64,000 nucleotides of DNA from Streptomyces sp. 1-11 (GCF_007176755.1 NZ_BJTV01000004.1:62001-126000); one strand, 5' to 3'; positions 36,378-47,000 are shown, counted from the stretch's first letter. Made by a program: numbers and translations. Notes: generated by a model not told the origin, from the sequence alone.

Positions 36378-37721
36378 CTAGGACGCGTCCACCTGCAGCG
36401 CACGCGAACGCCGGCCGTCGTCCTCACCGGCTTCCTGGCTCGCGGTGGCCTGCTCGTCCCACTCCTGCATGACGCCCTCGACGTCCTCCACGCTCATCGG
36501 GTCGAAGTCCACCACGTCCGCGACGGCGTTCACGCCGGAGATCATCGAGACGAAGCCGACACGCGAGCTCTGCATGACCATGTTCCCGATCTCCCGGGCC
36601 CGCTCCTCGTACTCCTCGCGCAGCCGGGTCGGGTCCATGAAGAAGCGCACGTAGGCCAGGATGTCCTTGAACAGCTGGCGGTAGAGGGCGTCGAACCGCT
36701 CCAGGGCCCGCTCCTCCTGGCCCTCGTCCTCCAGCGCGGCGCCGAGCGCCCGGGCGGCCAGCCAGGCCCCGGAGGTGCCCAGCCACACCCCGGAGGAGAA
36801 CAGGGGGTCGATGAACGCGGCGGCGTCTCCCACCGCGACCCAGCCCGGGCCGTGGAACGTGTCGCACACATGGGACCAGTCGCGTGTGGTGCGCAGTTCA
36901 CCGACGGCGTCCACGTCGACCATCGTCCGCGCGACGTGGCTGTCCTTCAGGCAGTCGAGGAAGACGTCCCGCTGGGTACGACCGCCACGGGTCCGTTCGG
37001 CGAGCTGCTCGGCGGACAGCACGTAACCCATGCTCAGCTCGGTGTCGGAGAGCGGGATGCCCCATACCCAGCCACCGCCCTGGATGGCCTCGACGAGGAT
37101 GTCGTCCTTGTCCGCGATGGGCGTGAAGGCGTCGAAGTAGGTCCACACCGCCACGTTGCGCAGGTCGTCCTGCCAGTTGGTGCGGGTCAGCTGACGGGTC
37201 AGCACCCGGCCCTGGCCGGAGGCGTCCACCACGAAGCGGGCGTTGGCCCGGTGGGTCTCCCCGTCCTGCGTGTAGCCCACCCCGGTCACTCTGCCGGTCT
37301 CGTCCCGGAGGATCTCCGTGACCTGGGCGGCCTCGTGCACCATGGCGCCGAGCTTGCGGGCGTTGTCGAGCATCAGCTCGTCGAACTCGCTCCGCCTGAC
37401 GTGCCAGGCGTGGGTGAAGTGGCTGCCGGTCGAGGAGAAGGCCGCGGAGAAGTCGCTGCGCCACGGCTCGGGGTCCCTGCCCCACCGCAGGGTGATACCG
37501 CTCTTGTGCCGGAAGCGCGCGTCCAGCTCGTCCACGAGGCCGAGTTCCTCCATGAGCGGCGCCATGCCGGACACCATGGACTCCCCGATGTGGTACCGGG
37601 GGAAGGTCTCCCGTTCCAGGACGAGTACCGTGTGGCCGGCTTTGGCGAGCAGGCTTCCGGCCGTGGCTCCGGCCGGGCCCCCTCCCACGACGACGACATC
37701 GACGTTCTCGGTGCGGGACAT
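36378..37721 (-). CDS. FAD-dependent halogenase-like enzyme of the lantibiotic cluster
   Basis: 447 residues. N-terminal FAD-binding VVVGGGPAGATAGSLLAKAG, the segment FPRYHIGESMVSGM, and the halogenase signature WxWxIP seen as GGWVWGIPLSD (about residue 220). GWVAVGDAAAFIDPLFSSGV binds FAD. Sequence style is nearer to phenol/pyrrole (ChlA/PltA-like) halogenases than to the tryptophan 7-halogenases. As last gene of the lantibiotic operon it would halogenate the peptide; the only Trp in the alpha core is the obvious target, but hydroxylation cannot be excluded. Confidence 0.85.
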   Translation of the reverse strand: MSRTENVDVVVVGGGPAGATAGSLLAKAGHTVLVLERETFPRYHIGESMVSGMAPLMEELGLVDELDARFRHKSGITLRWGRDPEPWRSDFSAAFSSTGSHFTHAWHVRRSEFDELMLDNARKLGAMVHEAAQVTEILRDETGRVTGVGYTQDGETHRANARFVVDASGQGRVLTRQLTRTNWQDDLRNVAVWTYFDAFTPIADKDDILVEAIQGGGWVWGIPLSDTELSMGYVLSAEQLAERTRGGRTQRDVFLDCLKDSHVARTMVDVDAVGELRTTRDWSHVCDTFHGPGWVAVGDAAAFIDPLFSSGVWLGTSGAWLAARALGAALEDEGQEERALERFDALYRQLFKDILAYVRFFMDPTRLREEYEERAREIGNMVMQSSRVGFVSMISGVNAVADVVDFDPMSVEDVEGVMQEWDEQATASQEAGEDDGRRSRALQVDAS

Positions 37722-37772
37722 GTGCTTCGCCCTCTCTGCTGACGGACAATCGTGTGATCAGGCATGGAAGGT

Positions 37773-37794
37773 GACGCGCGCTCGGTCGCGCGTC
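37773..37794 (-). terminator. Stem-loop between LanJC-like and halogenase genes
   Basis: GACGCGCG and CGCGCGTC pair with a 6-nt loop, in the 140-nt gap between the two genes. No T-run; it may lower halogenase expression rather than end the transcript. Confidence 0.4.
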
Positions 37795-37861
37795 CCGGGC
37801 CCGGAGGACGGCGCCCCCGGGCCACGCCGGGCGAGCGGGGCGCCGCCCGGCCGGCCGCGCG

Positions 37862-38845
37862 TCAGGCCGGTCCGACGACGGCCGCGGACGCGCCCGACGT
37901 GCTGCCGAGGATCTGCAGGAGGTCCTGGGCGGCCGCTTTCGGTCCGTGCGTCTGCGCGACACCGATCGTGTTGAGGACCACCTCGTCCACCCCCGCGGCG
38001 GCGAACTCGGCGAGCCGGTCGCGGATCTGGTCCACGGTGCCGTACAGGAAGGCACCCGCGTCCGCGACCCGCGCGGCGTCCTTCGCGTCGCCCTCGTCGG
38101 ACACGGCGATTCCGGCCTTGCGGAGCGCGTCCTGGTAGTGGGGGGCCTTCAGATGGTTCCCGCAGGTCGCTTCGACCAGGGCGGTGACGTCACGGCCCTC
38201 CCGGGCGACCGCCAGCGGCACGATGGCCGTGGTGCGCACGGGCTCGTCGAGCTTGCGGTCGGCGCCGTGCATCGCCGGGACCAGCGTCTCGGCCAGGTAC
38301 CGGGCGGGCAGGAGCCAGGTGACGGCCCGGTCGGCCACCTCGCCCGCGAGCGCCGCCATCCTCGGGCGCAGCACCCCGAGGCCCACCTCCACCGGCGGCG
38401 CCGGACGCTTCGGCAGCCGGGCGGCCACCGAGAAGTACTCGCCCTCGACCATGGCGTCGTCGCCCGACACCAGGGCGCGCACGATCGTCGCGTACTCCCG
38501 GCAGGCCCGCAGCTGACTGGCGTACGGCCGTCCCATCAGAGCGCTCTGGAAGGAGACGGGCCCCGGCCCGAACCCGGCCACCACGGAGTGCCCGGTGGCG
38601 AGTGCGACCGAGCGCGCCTCGAACGCCGCCTGGTAGGGCGACCGCATCGGCATCAGGGAGACCCCGAAGCCCATCGGGACGCGCACTCCGATCCCGGCGA
38701 GCCAGGTGGCGAGGTGGTGGGAGTCGAGGACCAGCGACTGCCCCTGCCACAGACGCTCGGCGGCGGTCCACTGCACGAGGTTCGCGAACAGCACCGCCTG
38801 TTCGGGGCGGGCCGGCACCACCGGCAGCAATATCGAGTACTTCAT
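37862..38845 (-). CDS. Luciferase-like flavin/F420 oxidoreductase, LanJC-type
   Basis: 327 residues of a luciferase-like TIM-barrel family: start MKYSILLPVVPARPEQA, the loop GFGPGPVSFQSALMGRPY, EYATIVRALVSGDDAMVEGE and the end FLYGTVDQIRDRLAEFAAAG. In two-component lantibiotics a reductase converts dehydroalanine to D-Ala (LtnJ in lacticin 3147); luciferase-like enzymes (LanJC) take this role in actinobacterial clusters. It is 6 nt behind the 55-aa membrane gene, in the lantibiotic operon. Cofactor F420 or FMN cannot be decided. Confidence 0.8.
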   Translation of the reverse strand: MKYSILLPVVPARPEQAVLFANLVQWTAAERLWQGQSLVLDSHHLATWLAGIGVRVPMGFGVSLMPMRSPYQAAFEARSVALATGHSVVAGFGPGPVSFQSALMGRPYASQLRACREYATIVRALVSGDDAMVEGEYFSVAARLPKRPAPPVEVGLGVLRPRMAALAGEVADRAVTWLLPARYLAETLVPAMHGADRKLDEPVRTTAIVPLAVAREGRDVTALVEATCGNHLKAPHYQDALRKAGIAVSDEGDAKDAARVADAGAFLYGTVDQIRDRLAEFAAAGVDEVVLNTIGVAQTHGPKAAAQDLLQILGSTSGASAAVVGPA

Positions 38846-38851
38846 CGTGCG

Positions 38852-39019
38852 CTACCGCTTCCGCCGACGTACCGACACGATCAGGGAGATGACGGCTCCG
38901 GCCACCAGACCCAGGACGGCACCGCCCCGGTTGTCCTGGCTGAAGGCCACGGCCGCGATGATCGCCCCGACGAACAGGGGGAACGACGGCGCCATGCCGC
39001 TCTGCTTCTTCTCGCTCAT
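38852..39019 (-). CDS. Small two-helix membrane protein, candidate immunity peptide
   Basis: 55 residues. Two hydrophobic segments (about 12-27 and 32-50) separated by QDNRGG, and a tail RRRKR that should face the cytoplasm. ATG 39019 has AGGAAG upstream; a GTG at 39046 overlapping the LanM stop would add nine residues. It has no family I recognise. Position between LanM and the LanJC gene makes a LanI-like immunity role plausible, not shown. Confidence 0.65.
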   Translation of the reverse strand: MSEKKQSGMAPSFPLFVGAIIAAVAFSQDNRGGAVLGLVAGAVISLIVSVRRRKR

Positions 39020-39042
39020 AACTGGTTCTTCCTTGTCTGTGG

Positions 39043-41889
39043 TCACCGCGGGACTTCCGTCAGGGCGCTCGCGCCACGCGGCCGCGGCGACGGCGCTCCC
39101 GGCACGCGGGAGGCGGTCAACGCGACCGGCACGAAGGCCGGGGCCGGGCCGTCCAGCGCCCTGTTCAGCAGGAGGTCGGTATGACCGATGCCCGACCAGC
39201 CGAACATGTAGCCCAGCAGCGAAGTCCTCCCCGGACAGCCGGTGTTGAACCCCTGCTCACGGGCCGCACTCGCCACACGCCCCCGGTAGTCGGCCGCCCG
39301 GTCGAGCAGGGACGGGTCCTCGCAGAGTCCGCTCGCCGCGATCAGCGACTGGATCACGCCGCTGGAGCCGTGGCAGACCGACAGGTCCACCGGCTTCCCC
39401 TCCCGCAACGACGTCGCACGGTCCGCCAGTTCGGCGAGGCGGCCGCCGGCGAGCGTACAGGGCCGGTCCGCCGACGCGAGGATCTCCGCCGCGACCAGCA
39501 GCAGCCCGGCGCTGCCGTTGCACCAGCCGGGCACCGGCGGCAGCTCCCCGTGGGCCAGGCGTTCCGTCAGCCAGTCCGCGGCCGCGCCGGTCAGGGCCGG
39601 GTCATTCCGGTACCGGCCGATCCGGGACACGGCCCACCGCATGCCGAGGTCGCCGTGGGCGACGTCGAACCAGGCGCGGTCCAGCGTCGTACCGGCCTGG
39701 GCGAGCACCAGATCGCACAGCTCGGTGAGCCGGTCCTCGTCCATCAGGGGCTCCTGACCCGCTTCGAGACGGGCCAGCACGGCCATGAGGAGGCCGGCGG
39801 GACCGTTGGCCAGGTCCTTCTCCAGGGTGCCGGCCCTGATCCGCTCCGGGATGCGCTCCAGCAACCGGGACGTCCAGCCGCGGTCCTGCCGGCGCGGCCG
39901 GGTGAGCAGCAGCGAGGCCGCACCGGTGAACACGCTCTCCGGGGCCCGCAGCAGCGCCTCCCCGTACGTCTCGAGAAGCGCGCTCAGGCCGCGGTCGGCA
40001 CTCAGGTGCAGCTCCGCCAGTTCCGGGTCGTGCCGCGCGGCGTCCTCGAGGAAGGTGACCATCCCCCCGCTGTCGTGGAACGACAGGAGGTTTCCCGGGA
40101 CCACGGTGGGGACCCCGCGGTCGGGTCCCACCCCGCCGATCCAGCCGCACTGCGCACCGTCCTCGCCCTGGTGAGTCACCCGCACGTCCTGGAGCGTGCG
40201 GGCCACCAGAGGCCACCACGCCTCGTCCGCCGCGGTGTGCAGGACCGGGGCGAAGACGCTGTGCCGGGACATGACGTCCGGCGCCGCCTCGGCGAGTTCG
40301 CCGAAGCACTCCTCCAGGACGAACCGGTGGTAGGCGTCGCTCTGCCCGGCGTGGAGCGCGAGGCCCGCGCGGGCGAAGTCCGCCGGTGACGACGGGTGGG
40401 CCCGGTCCTGCCGGGAGGTGTTCGTGGCCAGCTCGGTGGAACCGGCCCGCGCCGTGAAGTAGGGCACGTTCCCGGTGTCCAGCGCGATGCGCTCGGCCTC
40501 GCCCGCGAACGCGCGCGCCTCGTCGCTCAGATGCCGGGGGAAGCCCTTCAGCAGTCCGAGGAGACGCTCGGTCTCACCGGTGTCGCGCAGGTACTTGGGT
40601 TGCGTGGCCGCGTCGAGGAAGCGGCCGTACACCATCGTCGAGCGGATCAGGCAGCGTACGGGCAGGTCGGCGTACCGGTCGAGAACGCCCTCGATCGCCT
40701 CGCGCTGCCGGACGGCTCCCAGGGCGTCGGTGTATCCGGCGAGGATGTCGCCGTAGTACCGCACGGCCGGCAGCCCCTCCTCGCCGAGTCGCGGCACGTT
40801 CTCCTTGTGCCGGTACACGACCGGTTCCCAGCGCAGGCGGACGGCGTCCGTGCCGCCGTCCTGGATCACGGTCTTCTTCAGCTTCCCGGACACCTGCTCG
40901 CCGCCGACGCCGACGCCCGCCAGGATCACGTCGATCGGCGATTCGGGGCGGACGTTCGGGACCAGCATGGTGGAGGCCACGGAGGCCTCGACGTGCTTGA
41001 TCAGCCGGTGTTCGAGCGAGTCGTCCCCGGAGCCGGCGCCCGGCCGCAGCATCATCTCCGTGTCGATGACGCACGGGTGCTCCCCGGCGGCCAGCAGGTT
41101 CTCGTCGTGGAGGTCGGACGCGCCGATGGCGCCGAAGAGCGCGCACAGCGCCCCGAAGCGGTAGAAGTACCGGGCCGGCTGGTCCGGCGCGGTCATGGCG
41201 CCGGGGGTGACGAACCGCTGCCATCCGTGCTCGCCCACGGACAGCGACGCCGGCACGCATCCGTCGAGGGAATGGACGAGGTACGGCTCGGCCGCGGCGT
41301 ACAGGTCGCGGACGAAGTCGTCGGCCACCAGGGTGCGCGGCTTGAAGACCAGCCTTCCGCCGCCGGCGAGGCGCACGCCCACGACGCGCCGGTTGTCGTT
41401 GTGGGGGTCCCCGCCCGTGGTGATCAGGGAGGCGAGCGTGTCGTTCCCGTCGGCCAGCAGCCCGGCCGCCGCGAGCCGCGGCCGGTCCTGGTGGAAGGCG
41501 GTGAACATCTCGTCGTAGGCGTCGAGGAAATGGTCCAGGACCACGGTGAGCCGACGGCGCAGCACCTCGTAACGGGCCAGGATGTCCTGGCAGTTCACCG
41601 GGTCGTCCAGGTGCCGGCGGAACTTCTGGAGCGCCTCGTCGCTGTCGGTGGACATGGGCAGCCCCTGGGCTCCCCGGAACTCGTGGAACTCGGCTATCAG
41701 CACCCGGAGGGAGTGTCCCTCCACGGTGGTGACGAGGTCCTCCCAGATCTGGTCGGTCAGCTCCCGCGCGTGCTCGGGTGCGGACACCCGGGACAGGGGG
41801 CCGCGCAGTCGGTCCACGACTGCCTGACGGGGTACGCGGTTCGTGTAGAACGGCAGGAAGTCGACGACTGCCACCTGTGGGCCGGTCAC
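39043..41889 (-). CDS. lanM: Class II lanthipeptide synthetase LanM (second)
   Basis: 948 residues. The dehydratase half (1-560) has RLVFKPRTLVADDF and GASDLHDENLLAAG of the LanM kinase-like domain; the C-terminal cyclase has the zinc ligands in GWCNGSAG and SVCHGSSG. It dehydrates Ser/Thr and forms (methyl)lanthionine rings. The GTG at 41889 overlaps the LanT stop (GTGA). Two-component lantibiotics use one LanM per peptide, so this or the other LanM serves the alpha peptide. Sequence differs strongly from the LanM at 44081-47098. Confidence 0.92.
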   Translation of the reverse strand: MTGPQVAVVDFLPFYTNRVPRQAVVDRLRGPLSRVSAPEHARELTDQIWEDLVTTVEGHSLRVLIAEFHEFRGAQGLPMSTDSDEALQKFRRHLDDPVNCQDILARYEVLRRRLTVVLDHFLDAYDEMFTAFHQDRPRLAAAGLLADGNDTLASLITTGGDPHNDNRRVVGVRLAGGGRLVFKPRTLVADDFVRDLYAAAEPYLVHSLDGCVPASLSVGEHGWQRFVTPGAMTAPDQPARYFYRFGALCALFGAIGASDLHDENLLAAGEHPCVIDTEMMLRPGAGSGDDSLEHRLIKHVEASVASTMLVPNVRPESPIDVILAGVGVGGEQVSGKLKKTVIQDGGTDAVRLRWEPVVYRHKENVPRLGEEGLPAVRYYGDILAGYTDALGAVRQREAIEGVLDRYADLPVRCLIRSTMVYGRFLDAATQPKYLRDTGETERLLGLLKGFPRHLSDEARAFAGEAERIALDTGNVPYFTARAGSTELATNTSRQDRAHPSSPADFARAGLALHAGQSDAYHRFVLEECFGELAEAAPDVMSRHSVFAPVLHTAADEAWWPLVARTLQDVRVTHQGEDGAQCGWIGGVGPDRGVPTVVPGNLLSFHDSGGMVTFLEDAARHDPELAELHLSADRGLSALLETYGEALLRAPESVFTGAASLLLTRPRRQDRGWTSRLLERIPERIRAGTLEKDLANGPAGLLMAVLARLEAGQEPLMDEDRLTELCDLVLAQAGTTLDRAWFDVAHGDLGMRWAVSRIGRYRNDPALTGAAADWLTERLAHGELPPVPGWCNGSAGLLLVAAEILASADRPCTLAGGRLAELADRATSLREGKPVDLSVCHGSSGVIQSLIAASGLCEDPSLLDRAADYRGRVASAAREQGFNTGCPGRTSLLGYMFGWSGIGHTDLLLNRALDGPAPAFVPVALTASRVPGAPSPRPRGASALTEVPR

Positions 41890-44078
41890 GCTCGCTCTCC
41901 CCCCACCAGCGTTTCCTCCCGCCGGCCGTCACCGTACAAGTCGGCGTACAGGTCGCCCTCGCCGAGGAGTTCCTCGTGGGTTCCGGCTTCGGTGATGGTG
42001 CCCTTGTCGAGGACGTAGATCCGGTCGGCCGACTTCACGGTGGCCAGACGGTGCGCTATCACGACCTGTGTCGCCCCGATCTCCGAGATGACCCGCATGA
42101 CACGGCGTTCGTTGATGTTGTCGAGTGCCGCTGTGGCCTCGTCCATGACCAGGATCTTCGGATTCCCCAGCAGGGCGCGGGCGATGGCGATCCGCTGGCG
42201 TTGCCCGCCCGAGAAGTTGGCTCCCATGTCGGAGACCAGGGTGTTGAACCCCATGGGCAGGTCGTCGACGAAGTCGAGGATGCCCAGCCGGTCGCAGAAC
42301 TCGCGGACGTACTCCTCGGACAGGTCCTTGCCCAGTGTCAGGTTCTCCAGGATGGTGCGGTTGTGCATGTGCACCTCCTGGGGGATGTAGCCGATGGTGC
42401 GGCGCAGGGCGGTCATGTCGTACTTCTCGAGGTCGTGGCCGCCGAACTCGATCGTTCCGCTCGTGGCCCCGTAGAGTCCGCAGATGATGCGGCCGAGGGT
42501 GCTCTTGCCGGATCCCGAGGGTCCGACGAGGGCGACGCGTTCTCCCGCGCCGATCGTCATCGAGACGCCCCGGACCACCAGGTCGCTGTGCTTGGTGAAC
42601 CGGAAACTGACGTCCTTGAGGGTGATGGACGGGGAGGCGAGCTCGGTCCTGGTGCCACCGGGCGCCTCGGGTTCCTCTTCGGAGATCTCCGCCAGCCGGG
42701 ACACGTACCGGGACACCTCGTTGAACGAGGTGTAGGTCTGGAACACCGAACTGGCCAGCGAGAAGTAGGTCGCGGAGATCGCCTGGACCGACACGGCGGC
42801 CCCCAGGGAGATGCCTCCGTGGCTGACCAGGTAGAGGCTGAACAGCAGCAGGATCAGCGGCCCGAACATCTGCGTCGTGGTCGACAGGCCGGCGATGCGG
42901 CCCTGCTGGAGACGCATCCGCGTCCTCATCGCGTCCAGCGAGTTGCTGTACGTCTCGTTCCAGCCGGTCAGGAACTCCTCGGCGTAGCCGCCCATCTTGA
43001 TGGCCGGGATCGACACGATGGCGTCGAGCTGGGTGCCCTGGCTCTTGGAGAGGTACGCGATCTCCGAGTCGACCGCCTCGGTGACCCGGTACCGCGTCTT
43101 CATCAGGTACAGGGCGTTGAGCAGGAAGAGGCCCACGGCGACCAGGCCCAGGCGCCACTCCGTGACCAGCAGGTACACCGTGACACAGATCAGTGTGCCC
43201 ACGTCGAGCACGCCCTGGGCCATCCGGGAGGAGATCAGGTCGCGTACCGACGTCACGCTGTTGAGCCGGTAGATCAGTTCACCGGGCGGCCGTGTGGTGA
43301 AGAACTTGAACGGCAGGTTGAGGAGCCTCGTGAACGTCTGGCTCATCAGGTCCTTGCCGAGCACGGCGATCAACGAGGACAGCAGCATGACCCTCGTCAG
43401 ATGCAGCACGTAGTAACACAGGGCGGCGGCCAGCACGGCCCCCAGGAGGACGGCCGAATCACCGGGTCCCTGCCAGTGGGCGTACCGGTCGACGGCCCAG
43501 CGGGTGAGGACGGGGATGCCGAGCACCGTCCCGTAGCCGCTGAGCGACAGCAGGGCCACCAGGCCTATGCGCCGCTTCGCGTCCGTCGTGAGCAGCAGGA
43601 ACTTGCGCCATTCGGCGAACGGCCTGGCGCGCTTCTTCTCGAACCCCTCGCCCGGCTCGGCGGTGAGGACGATCTCGGTGAAGCTCTTCTCCAGTTCCTC
43701 GCGGCTGATCCGGCGCCGTCCGACGGCGGGATCCATGACGACGGCCGTGCGGCCGTCGAAGCTCTCCAGGACGACGAAGTGGTAGTTCTCCCAGTAGAGG
43801 ATCACCGGTGAGGTGAAGTTCGCGAGGGCGGCCACGTTCCTGACCCGGTACGGCTTGACTCGCATGCCGCGTGACTCCAGGAACTGCGCGAGCTGGCCGG
43901 CCGACAGGCCGTCCCGTCCCGCCTCCATGACCTCGCGGGCGCTGACGATCTCCTCCGCGCGCCCGTAGTACCGCAGCAGGGCGACGCACGAACACAGACC
44001 GCACTCCGTCTGCGTGACCTGGGTGACGGTCGGTACCCGGCGTGCCGTGGAGATCTTCTCCCGGTGGGGTGTCGTCAT
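41886..44078 (-). CDS. lanT: Peptidase-containing ABC exporter LanT
   Basis: 730 residues. N-terminal C39 peptidase (about 15-150) with the catalytic Cys in QTECGLC, His in NYHFVVLE and Asp in MDPAVG; a membrane domain of about six helices (165-440); and an ATPase with GPSGSGKST, FSGGQRQR and ILVMDEAT. Cleaves leaders after GG/GA and exports the peptides. It starts 2 nt after the LanM stop and overlaps the next LanM. Confidence 0.93.
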   Translation of the reverse strand: MTTPHREKISTARRVPTVTQVTQTECGLCSCVALLRYYGRAEEIVSAREVMEAGRDGLSAGQLAQFLESRGMRVKPYRVRNVAALANFTSPVILYWENYHFVVLESFDGRTAVVMDPAVGRRRISREELEKSFTEIVLTAEPGEGFEKKRARPFAEWRKFLLLTTDAKRRIGLVALLSLSGYGTVLGIPVLTRWAVDRYAHWQGPGDSAVLLGAVLAAALCYYVLHLTRVMLLSSLIAVLGKDLMSQTFTRLLNLPFKFFTTRPPGELIYRLNSVTSVRDLISSRMAQGVLDVGTLICVTVYLLVTEWRLGLVAVGLFLLNALYLMKTRYRVTEAVDSEIAYLSKSQGTQLDAIVSIPAIKMGGYAEEFLTGWNETYSNSLDAMRTRMRLQQGRIAGLSTTTQMFGPLILLLFSLYLVSHGGISLGAAVSVQAISATYFSLASSVFQTYTSFNEVSRYVSRLAEISEEEPEAPGGTRTELASPSITLKDVSFRFTKHSDLVVRGVSMTIGAGERVALVGPSGSGKSTLGRIICGLYGATSGTIEFGGHDLEKYDMTALRRTIGYIPQEVHMHNRTILENLTLGKDLSEEYVREFCDRLGILDFVDDLPMGFNTLVSDMGANFSGGQRQRIAIARALLGNPKILVMDEATAALDNINERRVMRVISEIGATQVVIAHRLATVKSADRIYVLDKGTITEAGTHEELLGEGDLYADLYGDGRREETLVGGERA

Positions 44079-44080
44079 GG

Positions 44081-47000
44081 TCAGCGCCCTCCCACGGTGA
44101 GGGTGAGCGGGCACAGGCGCAGGTCCGGCTCGATCCGGTTGAGCAGGTGCAGTGCCAGGCCGGCGCTGCCGACCATGAGGCTGTTGGTGTGCGCGTAGCG
44201 GCTGTCGGGGTCGGCCGTCTTGCGGCGGAACACCTCCGGCCGGAGCCAGCGGCGTTCCTGTTCGCGCACTTGCGCGTGCAGCGGTGTGCCGGCCGGGCCG
44301 GCGATGAAGCGCAGGGCGCCGTGGTTGCCCAGGTCGCCGTGGCACCAGGTCAGGTTGCGGCCGAACCCGAGACGCAGCGTGTTGCTGATCGCCAGGTCCC
44401 GCGAGGCCGTGACGTCCTCGGCGCCGGGCACGGTCCCGTAGGTGTCCAGGGCCAGGGCGACGCTGGTCGAGCCGTGGCACCAGCCGGTCGCGAAGGTTCC
44501 CGTCTGCGAGGCACGGGACGCCCAGTTCCGCTCGTCCGGGTCGAAGAACACGTCGAGCCGCTCGACGAGTGCGCTCAGCACCGTCTCGACCAGGGGCCTG
44601 TGTTCCGCCGGCAGCAGGGGGTGGGCGCGGCCGAGGGCGTGGACGATCCCGCTGATGCCGTGGGCGAACCCCGACTGGTCCAGGACCGACCGGGCCTGGA
44701 CACCGTCCGACCCGATGGCCCGGGCGAGGAGGAGCGTCACCTCGGTGACCGCTTCGGGCGCGTCGGGGCCGGCGATGGCCGTGACACAGTTCAGCACGCC
44801 CGCGAGGCCGCTGATGACGTCCAGCGGCAGCCCGTCGGCCGGCTCGGCGCGGATCTGCTCGAGGACCAGGGGCACCGCTCCCCGGGCGGCGCGCACCCAG
44901 TCGTCCTCGCCGGCCAGGCGGCCCGCCGCCGAGAGGCAGAACAGGATGCCCGCCATGCCGGTGTAGCCGCCGTAGCCGGCCTGGCGGAGGCTGCGGGACT
45001 CGTAGCGGTGCGAGGCCAGGATGTCGGCGGTCGCCGAGAAGATCTGCCGCGAGACGTTCAGGTAGCGGTCGTCGTCCAGGACGCGTCCGGCGGCGCCGAG
45101 CGTGAGGGCGATTCCGGTCCGGCCCGTGTAGAGGTCGTAGCCGAGCACGCCGGGCGGCCAGGGGCGGTCCGCCTCCGCGGACGCCAGCGGCCCGATCCAG
45201 GTTCTGGGCAGGTGCGCGAAGCGGTCGGGCAGGGAGGTCTCGACCAGGCCGTCGCACAGTTCCCGCGCGAGGGCGACGAGGGCCTCGCGTTCACCGGTGC
45301 CGGCGTCGCCGGCCGCCGCGGGGGCTTCCGCGTGCCGGGCGGGAGACAGGTGGTTGTCCGGGAACTGGGCGGTGAACGCCGACCGGATGAGCCGCAGTTG
45401 CTGTACGAGATCGGTCTCGCCGAGGCGGCCCGCCTTGCCGAGGGCGAGTTCCAGCGGGGAGTGGCTGAGCTCGGCGCCCACCTCCCGGCCGTCCCCGTCG
45501 CAGATCCGCGTTCCGGTGGCGCCGACGGTGAAGTACGGGACGTCCCGCTCGGCGAGCTGCCGGAGTTCGGAGACGATCAGCGGCCGGGCCGAGGTCTTGC
45601 TGGCGATGGCGATGCGCTTGAGGAGCGCGAGATAGGTGGCCGGGTCGTCCAGTGCGCTCGGCCCCGTGGTCATGCGCAGGGTCTGGGAGTAGAGCGCGGT
45701 GGGGTTGTGGACGTAGCGGATCCGCAGGCCGTCGGCGGTCGTGCGCAGCAGCGCGGTCCAGGTGCCGGGTGCCGCGAGGACCGCACGGTACGTGCGCGTG
45801 AAGCCGTCCGCCATCTCCCGGCCCAGGCGGAGGATCTCCTCCTCGGTCCGCTCGCCGACGACGGTTTTGCGGCCCTGCACCGCCTGCGGTTTGAGGGAGA
45901 GCCTGATCTCGTCGGTGTACGGCGCGTCGAAACTCATCTGCTTGAACGGAGACGTGCCGCGCCCCGGCCCGCCGAGGAATCCGAGGTCCACGTGTCCGCC
46001 CCGGTCCTTCTTCCTGCCGGCCATCACCAGCGGCAGGATCCCCACCCCGTAGACCGACTGTCCGATGGTGGCGTACGCGTTCCCCTCGGCTTCCGGGACC
46101 GGCCCGTCGTGGACCCGCTCCGGGTGGAGCAGGGTCTCGAGGTCCACCGGGACGGGACCGCGGCGGGTCGGCACGATGTTCTCGAAGTGCATGTCACGCG
46201 CGTTCAGCAGGTAGAGGACGGCGGCCAGTTCACCGCTGTCCCGCATGAAGCGCTCGGAGATGCCGGAGACGTCCTCGGCCTCGATGTACTCGACGTATCC
46301 GTAGCCGTCGCGGGCGAGTGCCCGGGCGGCGACGAGACGGGTGCCGAAGGCCTTGTTGAGTTCGTCCGCGAGGCGGAGGTAGGCGGCCTCGCAGGACACG
46401 TCGCGCGGTTTGTAGGCCAGGCGGGTGCCGGACTCGAAAGTGAGGATGCAGACGGCCCGGCCGTGGTGGTGGGTGTCGCCCTCGGGTGCGCCGAAGGAGA
46501 CCAGCCGGTCGTCCGGCGCGAGACCGAAGGTGTCACGCAGCGTCTCCCGGTCGGCGGCCACTCTGGAGCAGAGTTCGACGACGGCGTCGACGGTGCCGGC
46601 CAGCACCACCGGCGTGAGGTCCCGCAGCACGGGAAAGCTGAGACCCGCGGCGGCGGCGAACGAACCCCGTGTCGCCTCGTCCACGAAGTACCGGTAGCGC
46701 TCCTGCGGGCTGTCCCCTTCGAGGAGCCCCTGCTCGCGCGCGTGGTTGACGGCCGCCACCAGCGGACGGGTGTACAGCTCGCGGACGCGGATCTCCGCCC
46801 TGGCGAGCAGTTCGACCAGCGCGTCGTCCACGTCGGCGAACAGGCCGGTGAACGCGGCCAGCGGATCCCCGTCCGCGGCAGCCGCCGCGATCGCCCTGAT
46901 CACGTGCTGGAACGGGTATTCCTCCGGACGCGACAGCCAGTCCTTGACGACGCCGGGCCGGGCGGATGCCGCGACGGACTCCCGCGGCTCACCGGCGACC

